NCBI RefSeq assembly: GCF_047511655.1
Contig: NC_133397.1
Span: forward strand, 127,556,308 to 127,620,307
Length of the DNA stretch: 64,000 bases
Origin: Castor canadensis
Taxonomy: Eukaryota; Chordata; Mammalia; Rodentia; Castoridae
Direction of reading: 5' to 3'
The notes beneath the pieces are model-generated. The model had not been told where the DNA came from, ran no database searches, and worked only from the letters and a program-made list of their open reading frames with translations. This document shows positions 23,440-34,984 of the stretch, piece after piece (position 1 is the stretch's first letter; each line of letters starts with the position of its first letter). Position numbers and translations under genes: made by a program.

Positions 23440-24245
23440 TAAAAGTTAAGAAATCTACAAAATAATTGAATGGTTCTCATCCTACTTTAAATTTTCCAAA
23501 TTCAAGCTAAGCGAGTGAGAGAATACGAACAGAGTAACTACAGCTGTCAGAGGCAGTCGGAGGCAGTCCCTGAAGCTCGCTGTCAGCAAGGGGCCCACGG
23601 AAAAGATGGGAAAGTAAGGCGAGTCCATGACCGTATTCCAATCTCTAGACTTCCTTTCCGCCTTGATTCCTGAGTCTGCTTTCCCTAGTTCATTTGGCAT
23701 GTTTAAGTAAAAGGAAGTCGGTGTGGATGTCTGTTAAGTTGACACGACCCTAAGTGCTGAAGTCTCTTGAAGAAGTTTCTGCACCTTGACGTTTAATCGC
23801 AGAGACGGCTTAATGTCAGCCTGGCATTTCTCACGCTATGAAAATATCAGCTACGTGTCAAACCCCCAAAACCACCTTAATGCCATACATCTCCTGGTCT
23901 TTGCAGTCGACTGAAATTTCTAAATATTTGCACGTGGACTGAAGGTCTTTGGTTTGCATCATCTGTCTTCATCTCTGTGCCCCCAGACCCACACGACAGT
24001 GTGGGCTTTGCTGCAGCCATATTATTTTTCATGCACTTTTCCTACAGAGTTGCTGCCCCTCTAAGGGGAGGGGTCTGTGTCAGTAGGGTCCCCCTCACGC
24101 TCATGAGCGGTAAGGAGACTTCCCGACCCTGAAGTGACAACCTGCTTGGGCATAGAACTGCGAACACACAGTCATAAGAGTCTTAAGAGAGACTGAGTGT
24201 TAGCACCACGAAGAGAAGCCTGAGGGTCCCGATGCTGGAGTGGGG
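23440..24245. other. Intergenic DNA, nothing recognised
   Basis: No gene, exon or named repeat can be supported here. Confidence 0.45.
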
Positions 24246-24690
24246 TGTAATAAGGAAAATTGTCCTAGTAATACTAGAGAGTTGTTCCGAGTTCCTGTCC
24301 TGGCAAAGTTGATGATTGAAGACGCAGGGCCGGGAGTTAAGAGTTAGAGCAAGCACGCCGTTTATTGAAAGGACAGCAAAGCTCCCTGCCGGGTGGACGC
24401 AGTGAAAGAACTAAGCTGTAGGGTAGCTGAAGTCTAAGAGGCAATATAGGGCTCCGCCTGACTTAGGCGCCTTCTATTCCACTTCGAAGTTACATCTGTC
24501 ATTGGATGTCTAGTTAACGCCTTGCTGAACCCATCCATCTGGTTGTTCCCTTTCCCCCCAACCCTTACCAGACTGTACACTGCAGGAGGGTCTTGTTAGT
24601 CCATCCTGTCCTTGAGGCCTGTCACCTGCATTTTATGACTACTGCTTGTTACCCTGGTGAGACCATTTATGTCCACCACCCCCTTTTGCT
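24246..24690 (-). mobile_element. ERV LTR fossil, gammaretrovirus-like organisation
   Basis: Read on minus it shows a purine tract (AAAAGGGGG) just before the LTR start, a TATATTGCC promoter-like box, an AATAAA signal (TTCAATAAACGG) and an end in TTACA. This order (U3, R, U5) fits an ERV LTR, with a remnant of internal sequence beyond 24690. Family not named; probably lineage-specific. Ends are approximate. Confidence 0.65.
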
Positions 24691-26236
24691 CTCTTGGGGA
24701 AGTTTGCTGTGTTACTTTCCTTAAGGGGTCTGGGTTTTGGGTTTTTTTTCCATCTCCTTGGATGTCTGTCTTTAAAGATGCTTCTCTGTCTCCCTGAGCT
24801 AGGAGAAAGACCTCTGAACTTTATTTTCTGGGTGAGAGGCCCCCTCCTCATGTCTCCTTAGGTGTCATCTTTTAAGGTTGCCTTCCTGTCTCCTTTATCC
24901 AGGACAAAGTTACTTCTGCCATCTGTTGCCTTCACATTCCCAGAGCCACTTCTGCCGTTTTTCTGCCATTTACCTGCCCATGTTTGCTCCCCTCACTATA
25001 AGAGAAAAGTAAAAGTCCTTTCAGGAACCACAGGAGGGAGCTGGGGATGATGCACATTTGCAGCATGCTGGAGTAGCAGGCGGCAGGTCCTGGGTTCGAG
25101 CCTAGCACCAAAAACCACAGAGCATCAAATGCCGACCTTATAAACCAGCCTGACTTCTCAGTGCTGCACTACTGGTTCTCCTGAAGCTTACTAGTTTTCC
25201 TGAAGTTCTTGGGCGCTCCATGACGTCAGCCTGGCCCTTGGAGCTGGGCGATGAAACACAGGGATGAAAATCTTGGCATTCAGTCACTTCTGTCCTCAGG
25301 CAGGACAGGGAGACCCCATGTGCAGCAATTACAAAGTCTTTCACCTGGCTGGGGGACAGGAACGACCACATTTCTTTAGCAGAGTGACATTCAATGCTGT
25401 GGTTTGGGGGAAAGCCGTGGGGATGGGTGGCTTCCCAGGGAGAAATCATTTTTCAGGGTAGCCTCGAAAAGCACAAGGTCAGCCTTGTCAACTGCACACA
25501 GCAGGCGGGTTGCAAATTTAGTTTTCACCATGATATGAAAATAAAAGCAAATAGATTTTACGAGACGTTGACACTGACTGCTGTGATCGTAGGGTTTTGG
25601 GGAACAATCTGCCTCCCCATGTCTGAGTAGTCTGTCCCCCTCCAAAATACTAGTCACTCTCTGCCCATACGTGATGACTTAGCAGCAGTGATATCAAAAG
25701 AGTTCCAGCTTGCTTTGTGGGAAACCATCGGCATGACCAAAGTCCACTGACACTTCAACGCTTGTTGACATCATGGAAACAATTCTCTGTTATCTTCAGG
25801 GTGAGAGTTTGTCTCATTAAACTAATACCTGATCGATGCTTGATTTTGGTGACTCCTGTGAACGGATTCTTTCTGATGGTGACATCTTCTCACTATGCAT
25901 TGCCGGTTTTTATTATCTGAGGTGGGGTTGAGAATTGTGTGACTTTTAAAAAGTCCTTTTCTCAAAGCTCATAAAAGGACTATAAGTGAGCAAATGTTGC
26001 CATTTTTAGCAAGCTAGACTCTCAGTGGTTGGAAATGGAAAGATGTATATCAAGGAACCACAACTATAATAAGAAAATAAAACCTGGATTTCCTTAAAAA
26101 ACAAACAAATAAAACAGCACAAGAAGGAAGACGGGAGGAAGGAGAGAGTGAAGGGGAAATGCTCGGGAAGTAGTAAGGAAAGTATGATTTGGTTTTGTGT
26201 TTTTTTAATTTTGTTTTGTTTTGTTTTGTTTGTTTC
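24691..26236. other. Spacer with one dID SINE fragment, no gene
   Basis: 24691-24870 may be 3' internal sequence of the neighbouring ERV fossil. 25038-25110 is a diverged dID SINE ('GGTCCTGGGTTCGAGCCTAG'). No gene recognised in the rest. Confidence 0.5.
25038..25115 (+). repeat. dID-like SINE, diverged
   Basis: tRNA-like B box GGGTTCGAGCC followed by TAGCACCAAAAACCA. The A-box half is poorly kept. Confidence 0.65.
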
Positions 26237-26390
26237 TTTTTTCTTATTTTGAGGCAAGGTCTTGCTATGCAGATCAAGCTGACCTGGAATTCACTACTTT
26301 GCCCAGCTGACTTTGAACTCTCGACCCTCCTGCCTCAGTTTCCCCAGTGCTAGGATTACAGGGGTGTACCACCACCACACCCCACAAAAA
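26237..26390 (-). repeat. B1-like SINE
   Basis: Reverse B1 landmarks: 'GAGGCAAGGTCTTGCTATGC', 'GACTTTGAACTCTCGACCCT', 'GTGCTAGGATTACAGGGGTG'. Preceded by the T-rich reverse of its A tail. Confidence 0.85.
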
Positions 26391-26569
26391 ATGAATGATT
26401 CTTGAGGCAAAGAAAACCATGAGATAGAAATCTGGCAGACGATATGAAAGAAGTGAAGAAGATTCACCTGCTTCTTAAACAGTGAAGCACTGAAATTTTA
26501 TTCGGTAATAATATGAGGTCCGGAGGTGGAGCTGAGTGATGGATAAATAAGAATTCAGTGTTTTATTCC

Positions 26570-26760
26570 CTTCACTTTGTGTATTTTTAAATTTTTTTAA
26601 CTTTTACTTATTTTTTATCATAATACTGTTGTACTGGGGGTACAATTGTGACGTGTATGAAAGTTCTTAACAAATATATCATGGTTAAATTCACCCCCCC
26701 ATCATTCTCCTTCATCCCCCCCACCCACTTTTATGTGTTTTATATTCTCTATAATAAAAG
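26570..26760 (-). mobile_element. L1 3' UTR end (family A)
   Basis: The reverse complement reads 'GAGAATGATGGGGGGGTGAA', 'CATGATATATTTGTTAAGAA' and 'GTACCCCCAGTACAAC' before an A/T-rich tail. The same string, in plus orientation, is at 35680-35790, which supports a repeat family from this window alone. I take it as an L1 3' end. Confidence 0.7.
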
Positions 26761-27539
26761 TTAATGTTAAAATTATTCAGTAGCTAGTTTTCCAAAATGC
26801 TCAATTATGGAAAAAAAAAAAAAACCAGAAGCAAAGGGAAGAACAGGAGGGAAGGGAAAAAGAGCAGAGAGCCAGCCAAGGCAGGGCTGGCAAAAGCTGT
26901 GAAGAGGTAGACGGAGGGTGACGGGCTCCAGGTGCTCCGTGCAGGACGTGTGACTGGGGGTCACCTTGGAGGGCAGAAGCATAGAACCACACTTCACTGA
27001 CTCTTACAAGGCACAAACGGTTCTCCCCCACACCTGCAGCTCTGGAGGCGGTCAGCGTCCACATCCAAACTCATCCTTTTTTGTGACTCTGCTGGGTTTC
27101 GGTCCCCAGGCCATGTCGTGGCCCCCACAGCTTCTGTTCCAGCCACCAACTCTCCATCCAGTTGGGAGAACGGGATCCAGTCCCATGCCCTTGGCTAGAG
27201 CTCAGTAGAAGGGGACCCGAACGATGTCATTTTTAATCAGGGGTGGGGAGCGAGTTCAGCCAAAAATGGAGGAAGAAATTAAGTCTTACTACTCTTATTA
27301 TTTCATTTTTATGGTGAAGAAAGGGGGAATACCCTTGTGAGGCAGCTGGCAGTCCCCACCAGATGAAGTGGAGTTTGGGACAGAAGATTAAGTTGTCACA
27401 TAATTCTGTAGAGCTCAGCTGTTCCCATCCCTTGACCCCCACCACCCCTCACTCTGTACCTTAAATTTGTTTTATTTTTCTCATAACATTTACTGTTACG
27501 GAAACCACTTTGTTTATGGTGTTTTGTGGTTGCCCCATG

Positions 27540-27858
27540 GTGCGGCCTCAATGTTTGTATCTCTCATCCCTCTCCCATTCGCCTCCCCAGTGTGATGGTG
27601 GGGTGACTAGGTCTGGAGGGTGGAGCCCTCATGAATTACATTGATGTCCTTACAAGAGATGTTTGAGGGACTTCGTTACCCCCTCCGCCATGAAAGGGAG
27701 AAGAGAGAAAACATCCATGAGGAAGTCAGTCCTCACCAGACACAGCCAGGACCTCCATCTGGACTTCCCACCTTGAGAGCTCAAGAGACCAATCTCTCTT
27801 CTCCATTAGTTGCACAGTCCAAGGCATCATGTTATAGCACCTTTGGGTGGATCAAGAC
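27540..27858 (+). mobile_element. MaLR LTR fossil
   Basis: 'GGTGGAGCCCTCATGAATTA', 'GATGTCCTTACAAGAG', 'GTCCTCACCAGACAC' and 'TCATGTTATAGCACC' follow the MLT1/MST order. Old and diverged; ends are approximate. Confidence 0.7.
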
Positions 27859-28069
27859 CCCCACAGACAGTAGGGTCAATACCTACCACTACCACTACAC
27901 TGGCTTAGATGTCCCAATAATGGATTTAACCCAACAGGATCTGAAAAGGCTTGTGTTCCCGTGCTGAGGCGTTTCTACCTGCCTGCCCACAGGAGGGGCA
28001 GAAAGAGAAAGGGGGGGCTTGAAATCGGTCAGTGGTCAAACATGGAGTGTGACTGGCTTGTTGTGCATT

Positions 28070-28190
28070 TCCACTAGAACTTAAACTCCCAGGAGCCCCG
28101 CCATTCTTGCTCACCTCTGTAGCCTCCACTTCTAAAACAGTGCCAGGTCTATTAGAAACTCAGTAACTATTTGTTGCTACAAATAACTTC
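28070..28190 (+). mobile_element. L2 3' end relic
   Basis: 'CTAGAACTTAAACTCCCAGG' through 'AACAGTGCCAGGTC' to 'CAGTAACTATTTGTTGC' matches the LINE-2 3' end consensus in order and spacing. Confidence 0.65.
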
Positions 28191-28199
28191 ACTGCAGAA

Positions 28200-28860
28200 T
28201 TCATAACTTTGTGATGAAATCTCTTCTTCAACAGTGCTGGGGAGCACCAGTCACTTAACGAGCTTTCCGGTGACCCACCTGCCCCTCCTGGATGAAGGGA
28301 TGAAGGTCCCACCAGGTGAGTGGAGGGCCTTGGAGAAGACCAGAAGCCCGGCTTGGCCACTGGGAGCAGTTCCCCATCCTAGGGTAAGGCGGGGAGGAGG
28401 AGGACTTCAGAATGAAGCTTGTGTCCCTACAAATTCTCATCCCCAACGTGATGGCCGTGGGAAGTGGGGTTGAGAGGCTGGAGCGTTAGGCCTCTGCCAT
28501 TGCCCTTCACAAGCACTGAGCACATTTGGAACACTCGCTGTGTGCCCGTCTTGCACCAGGGCTCAGGGACCTCTCGGAAGTGGTGATGTCAGCCACCTGT
28601 TGAAGTCACGCTAGGAGAGGCGATGCCCGCCTTGTCTCAGCAATGTCTCCGTGACATGGACGCGTTCCCAGCCAGGGACAAAGAAACACTGTCTTGTTGC
28701 CCTTTCTAAGGGATCGCAGCAGCCGTCCTTTATGGGAGCATTTCTGTCTGCCCTGTTGCTTTCACCTTTCAACTTCACTCTGGTTTTGTGGGGAGGAAAG
28801 TCAAGAAAATAGAAAAAAAATCTTACTTGTGGCTTTCTTACAGCCTAGTAACACGGCAGT
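28200..28860. other. Intergenic DNA, no gene
   Basis: A short MIR/L2-like phrase is at 28510-28560 ('GAGCACATTTGGAACACTCG'). Nothing else recognised. Confidence 0.4.
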
Positions 28861-28861
28861 C

Positions 28862-28984
28862 TGTCTCTAAGTCTCTCTCTCTCTCCTTCTGTCTGTCTGC
28901 CTGCCTTTTTCTCTATCTGTCTCTGGTCTCTGTCTCTCCCTCTGTCTCTGTGTGCATATGTCTGGCTGTCTCTTTATTTCTCTC

Positions 28985-29032
<48 letters not shown>

Positions 29033-29326
29033 TCTCCCTCTCCCTGTCTCTCTGTCTCTGTCTGTCTGCCTCTCTCTTTTTCTCTGTGTGTCTATCTCTG
29101 CCTCTCCCTGCCTGTGTGTGTGTGTCTGTCTGTCTGCCTCTCTTTTTTTCTGTGTGTCTGTTCCTGTCTGTCTCTGTCTGTCTGTCTCTCTTTTTCTGTG
29201 TTTGTCTGTGTGTGTATGTCTGTCTCTCTCTGTCTCTGTCTCTCTTTCTCTGTGTGTCTGTTCTGTCTCTGTCTCTCCCCCTGTCTCTGCGTGTGTATGT
29301 CTGTCCGTCTCTATTTCTCTCTCTCA
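28862..29326. repeat. 460-bp TC/TCTG microsatellite
   Basis: Almost pure pyrimidine on plus: interleaved TCTC, TCTG and TGTG runs with a longest pure TC core around 28978-29030. Long open frames here (Ser/Leu/Cys/Val) are low-complexity artefacts. Confidence 0.97.
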
Positions 29327-29888
29327 GAATAAACAGCTGGGCTAGAATACTTTGTGTATTCTTGTTTCAGAGCAAGCTCACTGTACCTGCGTGGCTCCCT
29401 CCACCTTTGCTCCTCGGATGGTTGATCAGCCGGGCATTTGTTCAGACTCTGTTCGCTTTGTGTCTGCGGATGAAGCACTCCTGGGTTCCTGCTATTGGGG
29501 TCACATGCTCACCTGCTTTCTTCCCACCTCTCCCTCCTTCCTCCTGAGATGCCTTCGCACCTCTCTGCTAAGCACCCCTCACTCCTCCCTCAGGTCTGAA
29601 TTGCCCTGCTCCCCTGTGAGCCTGAGGTGAGGCCCTCCTGTGTTCCCCATCACTTGCCATCTGCACTCCCTTGTCAGACAGGATCGTATCTGCTCATGTG
29701 TCTGTTCCCCAGCAGAGAGCGACTGTCATGAGATGAGAGGCTTCCCGTGTCACTGCTGACTGAGTCCTGCCTCTGAGCACACCACCCGGCATATACAGCC
29801 ACGTGGTATTTGTAGAGTGGATGAAGAGATGGCTATAGTGCATCAGCAAATAGGCCAGCGTTCCCTTTCCTTATACCTCGCTCTGACT
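29327..29888. other. Intergenic DNA with L2 relic
   Basis: 29690-29830 (+) resembles the LINE-2 3' end ('GCAGAGAGCGACTGTCATGA', 'CGGCATATACAGCCAC', 'TATTTGTAGAGTGGATGAA'). Nothing else recognised. Confidence 0.45.
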
Positions 29889-29992
29889 CCTTATCCCTTA
29901 TCCCTTATCCCTTATCTCCTTATCCCTTGTCCCTTATCCTTATCTCCTTATCCCTTATCCTTATCTCCTTATCCCTTATCCCTTATCCCTTC
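29889..29992. repeat. TTATCCC minisatellite
   Basis: About 14 units of a 7-base motif CCCTTAT and its variants CTCCTTAT and CCTTAT. The minus strand is GGGATAA-rich with short loops, so it could form a G-quadruplex. Confidence 0.92.
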
Positions 29993-30014
29993 CACATATT
30001 GGCACATGTCAGTA

Positions 30015-30092
30015 AGGCTGGGGGGTGGCTCAAGTGGCAGGCGAGCACAAGGCCCAGGATTCAAATCCCCAACTGCTCCCCCAAAGTGTCTG
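30015..30092 (+). repeat. dID SINE
   Basis: 'GGGTGGCTCAAGTGGCAGGC', 'CCAGGATTCAAATCCCC'. Short, tail-less copy. Confidence 0.8.
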
Positions 30093-30815
30093 ACACACAA
30101 CATTAACAAGCAGGTTGTCACCTGTTGTCCTTCCTTGATTCGCATTCAGAGGAATGCAGAAAGTTCAAATGGGCCAAGGAAGCAGGGGCTTTCTCTGACG
30201 GAGCTTCCACCCGGGGAAGGAAAGGGCTCAGAGGAGACCCTCAAAGTGACTGACATGTGAAGTCAGCTGCCACAGCTGCCCCTTCACTCGATTACATTGT
30301 GCACCTAGGAAAAACGGTTTTAAAGTGATTATTACAGCTTATATAGGATATCAAGTTCTGGCCCCCTGGCCTCAGACTAGAAGTCACTTAGTGAGTAATC
30401 TGTAGTGTTTACACCCAAACTGCTATGAGAAACCACAGGGCACCTGATCCAGGCTGGCTAGAAAGACGTAATACTGCCACCTGAATGAGTGGCTTGGGTG
30501 TCATCTTTCGTTTCTATGTAGGTCAATATTAATCATTTAGAAATAACTAAGTCTTGAAGACAGGACAGTGGAATAGAACAATGGAGCTATAGTAATTCAA
30601 AATTAAGATGGTAAGAGACTTTCAGATGTTAACTCGCGGTCACTTAAGAAGTTTCTTTTGTTTTTCTGATGCCTTAGTATAGCTCACTATGGCTTAAATT
30701 AAAAGACAGGATTATGTTACAGGAGCAGGGGCTCACTGTAGAGAGACCCCCAGGACCTTTCTGTCCTGCTTGAAATGTTCTAGGGTTTGTGGTGGTAGTG
30801 GTGGTTGCTTGTTTG
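30093..30815. other. Intergenic DNA, nothing recognised
   Basis: No repeat or gene identified. Confidence 0.45.
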
Positions 30816-30818
30816 GGT

Positions 30819-30912
30819 TTTTTGTTTGTTTATGGACAGCACTGGGGATTGAACATAGGACCTCGCACTTGCTAAGCCTGTGCTCTACAACTTGAGCCAC
30901 TCCACAAGCCCT
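30819..30912 (-). repeat. dID SINE
   Basis: Reverse dID: 'CACTGGGGATTGAACATAGG', 'TGCTCTACAACTTGAGCCAC', after a T-rich stretch representing its tail. Confidence 0.85.
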
Positions 30913-32040
30913 AAATGTTCTGTTTCTGATTGGGGTGGTACCTACATTAATTTAAGTCATTTAATGTCACCTTGAAGATCTGTGCATTTTATTTTATGTA
31001 TATTAGGTCTTAATTTTTTTCAAAAGTATTAAGGGGAAAAGGTTATTGAATTCATAAAACATCCCCCACCCCAACCAGGATTGGAGCTGAGTATGCCCTC
31101 AGCTTCAAAATTGTAGGAAATTTGCTACTGCTTGGTTTTTTTTCCATCCTTCCACGAAACTTGGCAGGAAAAGGCTGTGGGTTTCATGTGTCTTCTGATG
31201 GCACCTGTGTCCTCCGTGAGTGGGGTATGAACAGAACTGGAGGAAAACCCTCCTTCATGGGGGCCTGAAGACCCAGCCCCAGGACAAATCACAGCACACA
31301 GACTGAAGGGTGGTTATACAAAGGTTCTTAATGCACTAAACAAACTCACTAGTTCAAGCAATGTCATGCTGATTTTGGCGAAGTGAGGCCCTTTAGTGAT
31401 AAGGCAGTCTCCTGTGTGTGAACACTGCTTCTTTTTCATGTCTTAACATCTCTGAAATCAAGTGACTTCACACCACCAATGCCACCTCGTGTGGTCCACA
31501 GGCCAGGCGGTGACAAGCTGCAACAACCCATGCCCTTCACATGCACTGACTTGGTTGTTTGCTGGAAGACTTGATTGCTGGTGAGATCACGAAGAAGCAT
31601 CATCAAATCTTGCAGAGTGGTGTGGGCCATTTAGCCAAAAGTCTGGAGGTACCAGTGGGGTCCTTTTACTTTTTAGAAATCCAGACTCAGTGGCACTGTC
31701 CGCACAGTGGAATGTGTGTGAAGCACACAGACGCCGGCGCCTCTGAGTTGAGGTGTGGTTCTCGAGCGTGGAATGTGAGTGGGTTTTAGGATGATGTCCA
31801 CCGGGTATTGTGTGTCCGTCTTTGTCTCTGTGCACGCACAGGAATGATGTGTGATTGTGTTTTACCTAAATATGTCTACAAGAGCTTTCTCAGGCATATA
31901 AAGTGACCATTCCAAGTGGCGAGCGAGCCGGGTACAGTAGCAGCGTGCTCGCTCTTGGGGTGGTACCCTCACTGACACTCCACCTCACACCTGGGGCACC
32001 CCAGAGTCTGTGGTTGCTGAGCTTTGTCTGTTGACTTGTG
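30913..32040. other. Intergenic DNA, nothing recognised
   Basis: Some short open frames near 31436-31835, without family signature. No gene called. Confidence 0.45.
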
Positions 32041-32044
32041 CGTG

Positions 32045-32365
32045 TGGTACCAGGGCTTTGAACTCAGAGCCTTGAACTTGCTCAGCAGGTGCTCCCCACT
32101 TGAGCTAAGCCTCCAGCCCTTTTTGTTCTGATTATTTTGGAGATAGGATCTCACTTTTTGCCCAGACTGGCCCAAACACAATCCTCCTATCTTAAGCCTT
32201 CCTGCATAGCTGGGATGGCAGGCATGCACCGCCACTCCCACTCTTTTCCCATTGAAATGGAGCCTTGCAACCTTTTTTGCCTGGCAAGCCTGGAACCCCA
32301 CCTTCCTGATCTCAGCCTTGCAGGGAGCTTGGGATGAGAGGTGTGAGCCACCAGTGCCCGTCTGT
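32045..32365 (-). repeat. dID + two B1-like monomers, composite SINE
   Basis: Reverse order dID (32048-32120), B1 monomer (to about 32245) and a second B1 monomer (to about 32365, 'GCCACCAGTGCCCG'). Same architecture as the copies at 10858 and 44268. Confidence 0.85.
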
Positions 32366-32469
32366 TGACTTTTCCCCAGGGGATGGTGAAAGAATAGAGA
32401 AGAAAGACCTGCAATCAAATAATACCACATATAAAATTGCAATACCATTTATAAGCAGCTGGTAGAGGC

Positions 32470-32560
32470 CAACTATTCTGCCCAGTGCTTTCTGTGTAAT
32501 TCGTGCAGGTAATTCTCTCAAAAACCACAAGAGAAATTCATTATTATGCCAGTGTGCTGT
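32470..32560 (-). repeat. MIR relic
   Basis: 'CCAGTGCTTTCTGTGTAATT', 'GGTAATTCTCTCAAAAACCA', 'TTATTATGCC' follow the reverse MIR consensus. Ancient and diverged. Confidence 0.55.
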
Positions 32561-32702
32561 ATTGGGGGTGAGTCTTAGGGAGGAGATCATGTCATGGGGA
32601 CAGTGTCTTCATGACAGGCTAGGGGGTTGTTAAGGGAGGGGTTCGCAATCTTGAGAGTGGGTTTTTGTAAAAGTGGATTCAGTTTTCCCAGCTTTCTGTC
32701 TT

Positions 32703-32703
<1 letters not shown>

Positions 32704-32748
<45 letters not shown>

Positions 32749-32818
32749 CCCCTTTTCCTCTCCCCTCCCTTTTCCTCTCTCTCCCTTCCCTCCTCCTCTC
32801 CCTCTTTTTCTCTTTTTG
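32704..32818. repeat. (TC)n microsatellite and pyrimidine tract
   Basis: A pure TC run at about 32704-32747 continues as CCCT/TTCC-rich sequence. The minus strand is GA-rich. Confidence 0.95.
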
Positions 32819-33165
32819 TTGCTTCCCCATACAAATTAATATTTTCAAGTGATACACTTAACAAAATTGAATTTAGCTAAGACCGTTTTGCTTAGCAAGC
32901 AGTAAGAATTTTTGCAAACTATAAAATTCCCATGGAAGAAATACAAAACAAATTATTACAATAACCTTCTCCCTTCTCTCCAGGAACTATCAGGGGATAA
33001 TTTTCAACCTACAAGGTTTGCAACTGGAGAAGGGAATATCACAAGGAGTTCTGGAATTGTGCCGTTGGTCTCCGTTTTTACCCCAGGATAACAGCATCCA
33101 TCCTTCGGTTGAAATCAGATCTTCAAATTGAGGCAGTGAGAAAGAAGCCAGAGTGCTCTTGCTTT
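32819..33165. other. Intergenic DNA, nothing recognised
   Basis: Unique-looking AT-rich flank of the L1 insertion that follows. Confidence 0.5.
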
Positions 33166-34055
33166 TCCTATAAACTATTTGTTTTTCGTTTATTCATATG
33201 TGCATACAATGTTTGGGTCATTTCTCCCCCCTTCTCCCCCCCCCCCGTCCCCTTCCGTACCCCCCACCCCCCACCCCCTGGCTTCCAGGCAGAATCTGTT
33301 CTGCCCTTATCTCTAATTTTGTTGACAAGAGAGTATAAACAATAATAAGGACAAAGCATTTTTGCTAGTTGAGATAAGGATAGCTATACAAGGAGATTCC
33401 TAGCATTGCTTCCATGCACAAATGTGTTACAATCTAAGTTGATTCTTCTCAAACTGACCTTTTCTCCAGTTCCTGGTCCCCTTCTCCTATTGGCTTCTGT
33501 CACTTTAAAGTTTCTCATTAGTTCCTCTGCATTGAGGGCATCAAATACTATCACGTTTTTTTGGTTTCTTACCTATCCTCATACCTCCCTTGTGTGCTCG
33601 TACACTGCTGGTGGGAATTCAAACTGGTACAACCACTCTGGAAAAACTTTGGAGGCTTCTTAAAAATCCAAACATAGATCTGCCATATGATCCAGCAATA
33701 CCACTCTTGGGGATATACCCAAAAGACTGTGACTCAGGTTACTCCAGAGGCACCTGCACACCCATGTTTATTGCAGCACTATTCACAATAGCCAAGTTAT
33801 GGAAACAGCCAAGATGCCCCACCACTGACGAATGGATCAAGAAAATGTGGTATCTATACACAATGGAATTTTATGCAGCAATGAAGAAGAACTAATGTTA
33901 TCATTTGCTGGTAAATGGATGTAACTGGAGAACATCATTCTGAGTGAGGTTAGCCTGGCCCAAAAGACCAAAAATCGTGTGTTCTCCCTCATATGCAGAC
34001 ATTAGATCAAGGGCAAACACAACAAGGGGATTGGACTTTGGTCCTATAAACTATT
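33166..34055 (-). mobile_element. L1 insertion with 5' inversion (twin priming)
   Basis: TCCTATAAACTATT flanks the element at 33166-33179 and 34042-34055, a perfect 14-bp target duplication. From 33180 the L1 3' UTR lies in minus orientation (short poly-T, TTTATTCATATGTGCATAC, C-rich tract, then the UTR to about 33592). From about 33593 to 34041 the preceding L1 part (end of ORF2, with residues like WIKKMWYLYTMEFYAAMKKN) lies in plus orientation. This head-to-head layout between duplicated ends is the mark of twin priming. The low divergence suggests a young copy. Confidence 0.92.
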
Positions 34056-34980
34056 GATTTCAATACCAAAATAAAATATGTGCTTTCCTTTTCCTCCAAA
34101 ATCATAATTTAAAAAACTCACATCAATAAGTGATTTGCAATTATTTCCGTACTCAATCTCAGCCAATCAATTCAGTTTTACAAATGAAAAACTAAACTCT
34201 TCAGCCAAAATGTTGATTTAGAAAAACACAACAGGAAATGCAACCAAAAAATGGTTAGTCTTTCTTCTAAAATCACTAAGCCTTTTTCCAAAAAATTAAC
34301 CCAGTACACTACCCTTGAGCTGTAAGGCATCTGAGGAGATGCAAGTTGGTCTTTTTGATTTGATGCTGACATGCAGTGCACAGCCACAGTCATTTACAAC
34401 GCGGTACTGAATATGACTTGGGGCTTTTGAGAACTGTGTCCTGACCCTCACTTACCTCTACTCAAGAAATCACAAGGAGCGTGACTTCCCTTAACACTTT
34501 AACAAAAGGAAAGCAAGGAAAGGAAAACCTTGCCTGCATAAAGACAGACTTCACCCCATAAGTACTCACCGCAGTGAGAACCATCTGTGCAAACACCATG
34601 GTGCAGGGCTGTGCCAGCACGCCTTGCTGAATCAGAGGCAGCCAGACGTCTCCTGCAAGAGGACACCGTGCCTTCAAAACCCGCCAAGGGAAACCCCTGG
34701 CTCCCCACTATCACATCCCCAGACATCAGGGCGTCTTAATCATTCATGTGCAGTGAGGCCCAGATATGGTGCCATTCCAACAGTAGCTGACGGTGGGAGA
34801 GCAGGGAGGCTGATTCTGTGTGGCTCCCAGTAGCTGGCAGCAGTGAGAAGCAAAATATTTTGCATCTGATAGAGTTTGGGCCACAGCCAACCTAATGAAT
34901 GTTAGCAGAGACCTCTATGCTGGCTGCAGCTCCACACCCACTAAGGTCTGCCCAGGAATTAGCTTGAGCAACTCCTGCAA
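34056..34980. other. Intergenic DNA, nothing recognised
   Basis: No gene or named repeat. Short open frames on minus at 34178-34393 and 34462-34726 lack family features. Confidence 0.45.
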
Positions 34981-34984
34981 CCTC

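Noticed and set aside
28788-29547. Open frames of 126-185 codons rich in Ser, Leu, Cys, Val
   Set aside because: They are translations of the TC/TCTG microsatellite.
29889-29992. CCCTTAT repeats considered as interstitial telomeric sequence
   Set aside because: The vertebrate telomere unit is CCCTAA (6 bases); this is a 7-base unit with different variants.
33590-33895. Open frame of 101 codons ending in WYLYTMEFYAAMKKN
   Set aside because: It is the end of L1 ORF2 in a 5'-inverted L1 insertion, not a host gene.
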